From Azadirachta indica (lineage: Eukaryota; Streptophyta; Magnoliopsida; Sapindales; Meliaceae): a DNA stretch of 64,000 nucleotides. Location of the stretch: contig CM040441.1 of NCBI GenBank assembly GCA_022749755.1, positions 19,159,475 to 19,223,474 of the forward strand, read 5' to 3'. Position numbers and translations under genes: made by a program. The notes beneath the pieces are model-generated. The model saw only the letters and a list, made by a program, of their open reading frames with translations, had not been told where the DNA came from and did not search any database. This document shows positions 61,704-64,000 of this stretch, in pieces (position 1 is the first letter of the stretch; each line of letters opens with the position of its first letter).

Positions 61704-64000
61704 TAAAGGTTTGGATCTATTATTTGTGAAGATTCGTATTGTCATCTGGTTGGATGAGAAATCAACTGTTTGAAAGATATGTCCCACACTAAACTTTGAT
61801 ACTCTTGCATCACACTCAAAATAGTCTTGTTGAGAGATGACCGATAAAGTGGAGATCATGGAAGGACAAATTTAGTCAAAAGTGATTGCTTTTGAGATGT
61901 TTCGTATCACTGATCAGAAGTTAAATTGTGTTAACTACCTATAATGGAGGAATTTTGTTCATCGCTTTATTCATGGACAAGATAAACAGAATCTCCTAAA
62001 GGAGGACCCACCATCACCATCAAATATGATTGAGTATGACAAGTGGAGGAAAAAAGATGATTGTCTCTACACTAGTATAACGAATTCAATTGAACCCAAG
62101 GTCAACACTGCTCTTATTTATTCAAAAACATGTAAAGAGCTATGGAATTTTCTGGCTATTATTTATAGTGGAAAATGCACCATGAATAAATCATTTGGAG
62201 TCTTAAAACCTTTATGTAAACTAGAAAGAAGAACTAAATCTCAAATCGAGTATTTTATAGAGTTCAAATCACTCTGAAGAATTAAATGAACTTATGCCGA
62301 TTAGTATAGATCTAAACAAAATGTTGTTGCAACGAGAATGTCTTGCATTCTATTTTATTTATTTAGCTTGGGGTCAGACTGTACTACTATAAGAATATAG
62401 ATATTGTCTAGTTAAATGTCTTATATTGCAGATGCATTTGCTCAAATCATGAGTATAGGTGACGAGGAGATTTAGTCTTTTATTAGTGATACTAATGACA
62501 GGGTTGCCTTAGATCCTATTCCTTTTCTGGAGGTCGTAGAGGACAAATTGAGAAGGGAGGTTAAGGCAATAATCGAGGAGGTAAAGAAGGTCGATTTGGA
62601 CCTAATACATGGGTATGTTATTTTTGTGGGCAAGTAGGTCACATTTAAAAAATTTTGCTAGAAATATAAACAACATTGAGGGCAGCAAAGTGACAAATAT
62701 ACTACAGCTCTTTCTCAAGTTAATGGTACCTCACTATCTTTTACACTGTCTAGACAGTGATAGAACAACCAGGTTATGAGTAGCCAACGATCACTCTAAC
62801 AATGAAAGAATATAAGAAATTGTTAGGAAATCAGCTGGGCACTTTTGGAACAACTACTTATGCACAAACAGGTAATTCTACTACTTATATATCCATACCA
62901 TCTCGCGTTTAGGTGATTGATTCAAGAGCACTAGAGCATGTGACTAGAAAGGTATATTATCTACTTACCACTTAGCATGTAATCTTTCAACAGTAACAGT
63001 TGCTAATGGCACCTCAACGCCAATCCATGGAATGGGTGAGGCTTGTCCTACACCACATATTCCTTTGTCTCATGTGTTGCATATATCTAACTCTCTATTC
63101 AATCTTATCTCTGTTAGTAAGATTACAAAGAGTTTAAACTGTTGTCTCATATTTTTCCCTAATCATTGTCTCTTTCAGGATCTTACGACGGGGAAGACAA
63201 TTGGTAAAGGATATGTTTCTGATGGCTTATATGTGTTAGATACTCCACCTACAATATGCTCCGGGGTGTCTTGCAAGCTGCTTAATTTTCACATCCATCT
63301 AGGTTATCCTTCATTGTTCATCTTGAAGAAATTGAGTCCTAGTCTAGTGTCTGTTTCTGATCTAAATTATAAGTCTTGTTGTTTTACAAAACATTATCAT
63401 TTGTCTTATGGTTCTTGTATTAATAAAAGAGCTTTTGCTTCTTTTCATCTTGTGCATTTAGATATTTACGGGCCTTCTCCCATTTTAGCTACCCTTGGGT
63501 TTTGTTATTTTGTGAGTTTTGTAGATGATTATTCTAGAATGACTTGGATTTATCTCATGGCAAATAGATCTGAATTGTTTACTTTTTTTTTCAATATTTT
63601 TATGATGAAATTCAAACCCAATTTTCTATTCATACTCATGTTCTTCGTAGTGATAATGCCAGGGAATATTTTTTTGCTCTTGTTACTACCTATATGGCTA
63701 AACATAGAATGTTACACCAATCTTTTTATTCCTATACCCTTTAACAAAATGGTGTGGCTGAACGTAAAAATCAACATCTTCTCTAGGTCACACAAGCTCT
63801 CCTTTTTCACATGAATGTTCCTAGAGAATTATGGGCTAAAGCTATGAAAACTGCATGTTATCTCATTAATCGCTTTCCTTTAACTATTCTTCAGGGGGAG
63901 ATTCCTCACCAAGCTCTATTTCCTACTCAGCGTCTTTTCTCTCTTCCTCATAAAATCTTTAGACGTATCTGCTATGTCTGTGATAATTGGTCTCATCTTA
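61704..64000 (+). mobile_element. Ty1/copia gag-integrase region, degenerate, continues past the window
   Basis: Gag: MIEYDKWRKKDDCLYTSITN at 62026-62085, then CKELWNFLAIIYSG. A zinc-knuckle remnant follows near 62615 (CDL..GYVIFVGK; first cysteines damaged) and a protease remnant near 62915 (VIDSRALEHVT, in place of the usual DSGA..H). From 63032 a long frame gives HVLHISNSLFNLISVSKITK, the pre-integrase block (LNFHIHLGYPSLFILKKL) and the integrase core (LVHLDIYGPSPILATLGFCY, FVSFVDDYSRMTWIYLM). A frameshift near 63640-63650 moves the rest (SDNAREYFFALV, NGVAERKNQHLL, LWAKAMKTACYLINRFP) to another frame. The element is therefore defective. Reverse transcriptase and the 3' LTR lie outside. 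Confidence 0.85.

Overview
This is a nuclear window from a flowering plant, most likely a eudicot: AT-rich, with spliced GT-AG genes, an intronless BAHD acyltransferase, and many plant-type transposable elements (Ty3/gypsy, Ty1/copia, Mutator-like, hAT and foldback MITEs). The species cannot be named from sequence alone. Protein-family names below come from recalled families, not from a database search.

Genes: (1) 1-3950 (+), the 3' part of a multi-exon SLC35F-type (DUF914) membrane transporter; its 5' exons lie left of the window. (2) 4815-12074 (-), a complete 12-exon gene for a 462-residue protein of the At3g49140 type, probably plastid-targeted; it is tail-to-tail with gene 1. (3) 20168-21502 (+), an intact single-exon BAHD acyltransferase. 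(4) 39226-40517 and 42558-43841 (+), two tandem broken BAHD copies. They share one frameshift, so inactivation probably preceded their duplication. (5) 49861-54285 (+), a complete 5-exon gene of the isocitrate lyase/PEP mutase superfamily.

Between the genes the window is a palimpsest of mobile DNA. 13-18 kb holds a 315-bp foldback MITE, a gypsy-like leader remnant and a rotted copia element. 23.8-25.1 kb holds a Mutator-like element nested in another inverted-repeat element. 28-33 kb holds two gypsy-like leader/LTR remnants in opposite orientation, flanking a decayed DUF1985/Ulp1-like fragment. At 34295-35500 lies a Mutator-like element with perfect 10-bp flanking duplications and two tandem copies of a captured host-gene fragment (a Pack-MULE).

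The right end is a stratified nest. A diverged extra copy of the BAHD upstream region (about 55.8-57.8 kb) was hit by a 406-bp hAT-type MITE and by a Ty3/gypsy element (5' LTR 57805-58511). The gypsy element was then split at 61535 by a Ty1/copia element that runs off the window. The other BAHD-flank copies serve as paralogous empty sites, giving an internal check on several insertions.

I did not find a new multi-gene system. The most interesting signals are the Pack-MULE with its duplicated captured gene, the shared inactivating frameshift in the BAHD pseudogenes, the nested insertions with empty-site evidence, a GC-AG intron, and a missing Trp in the DFGWG motif of the only intact BAHD gene.
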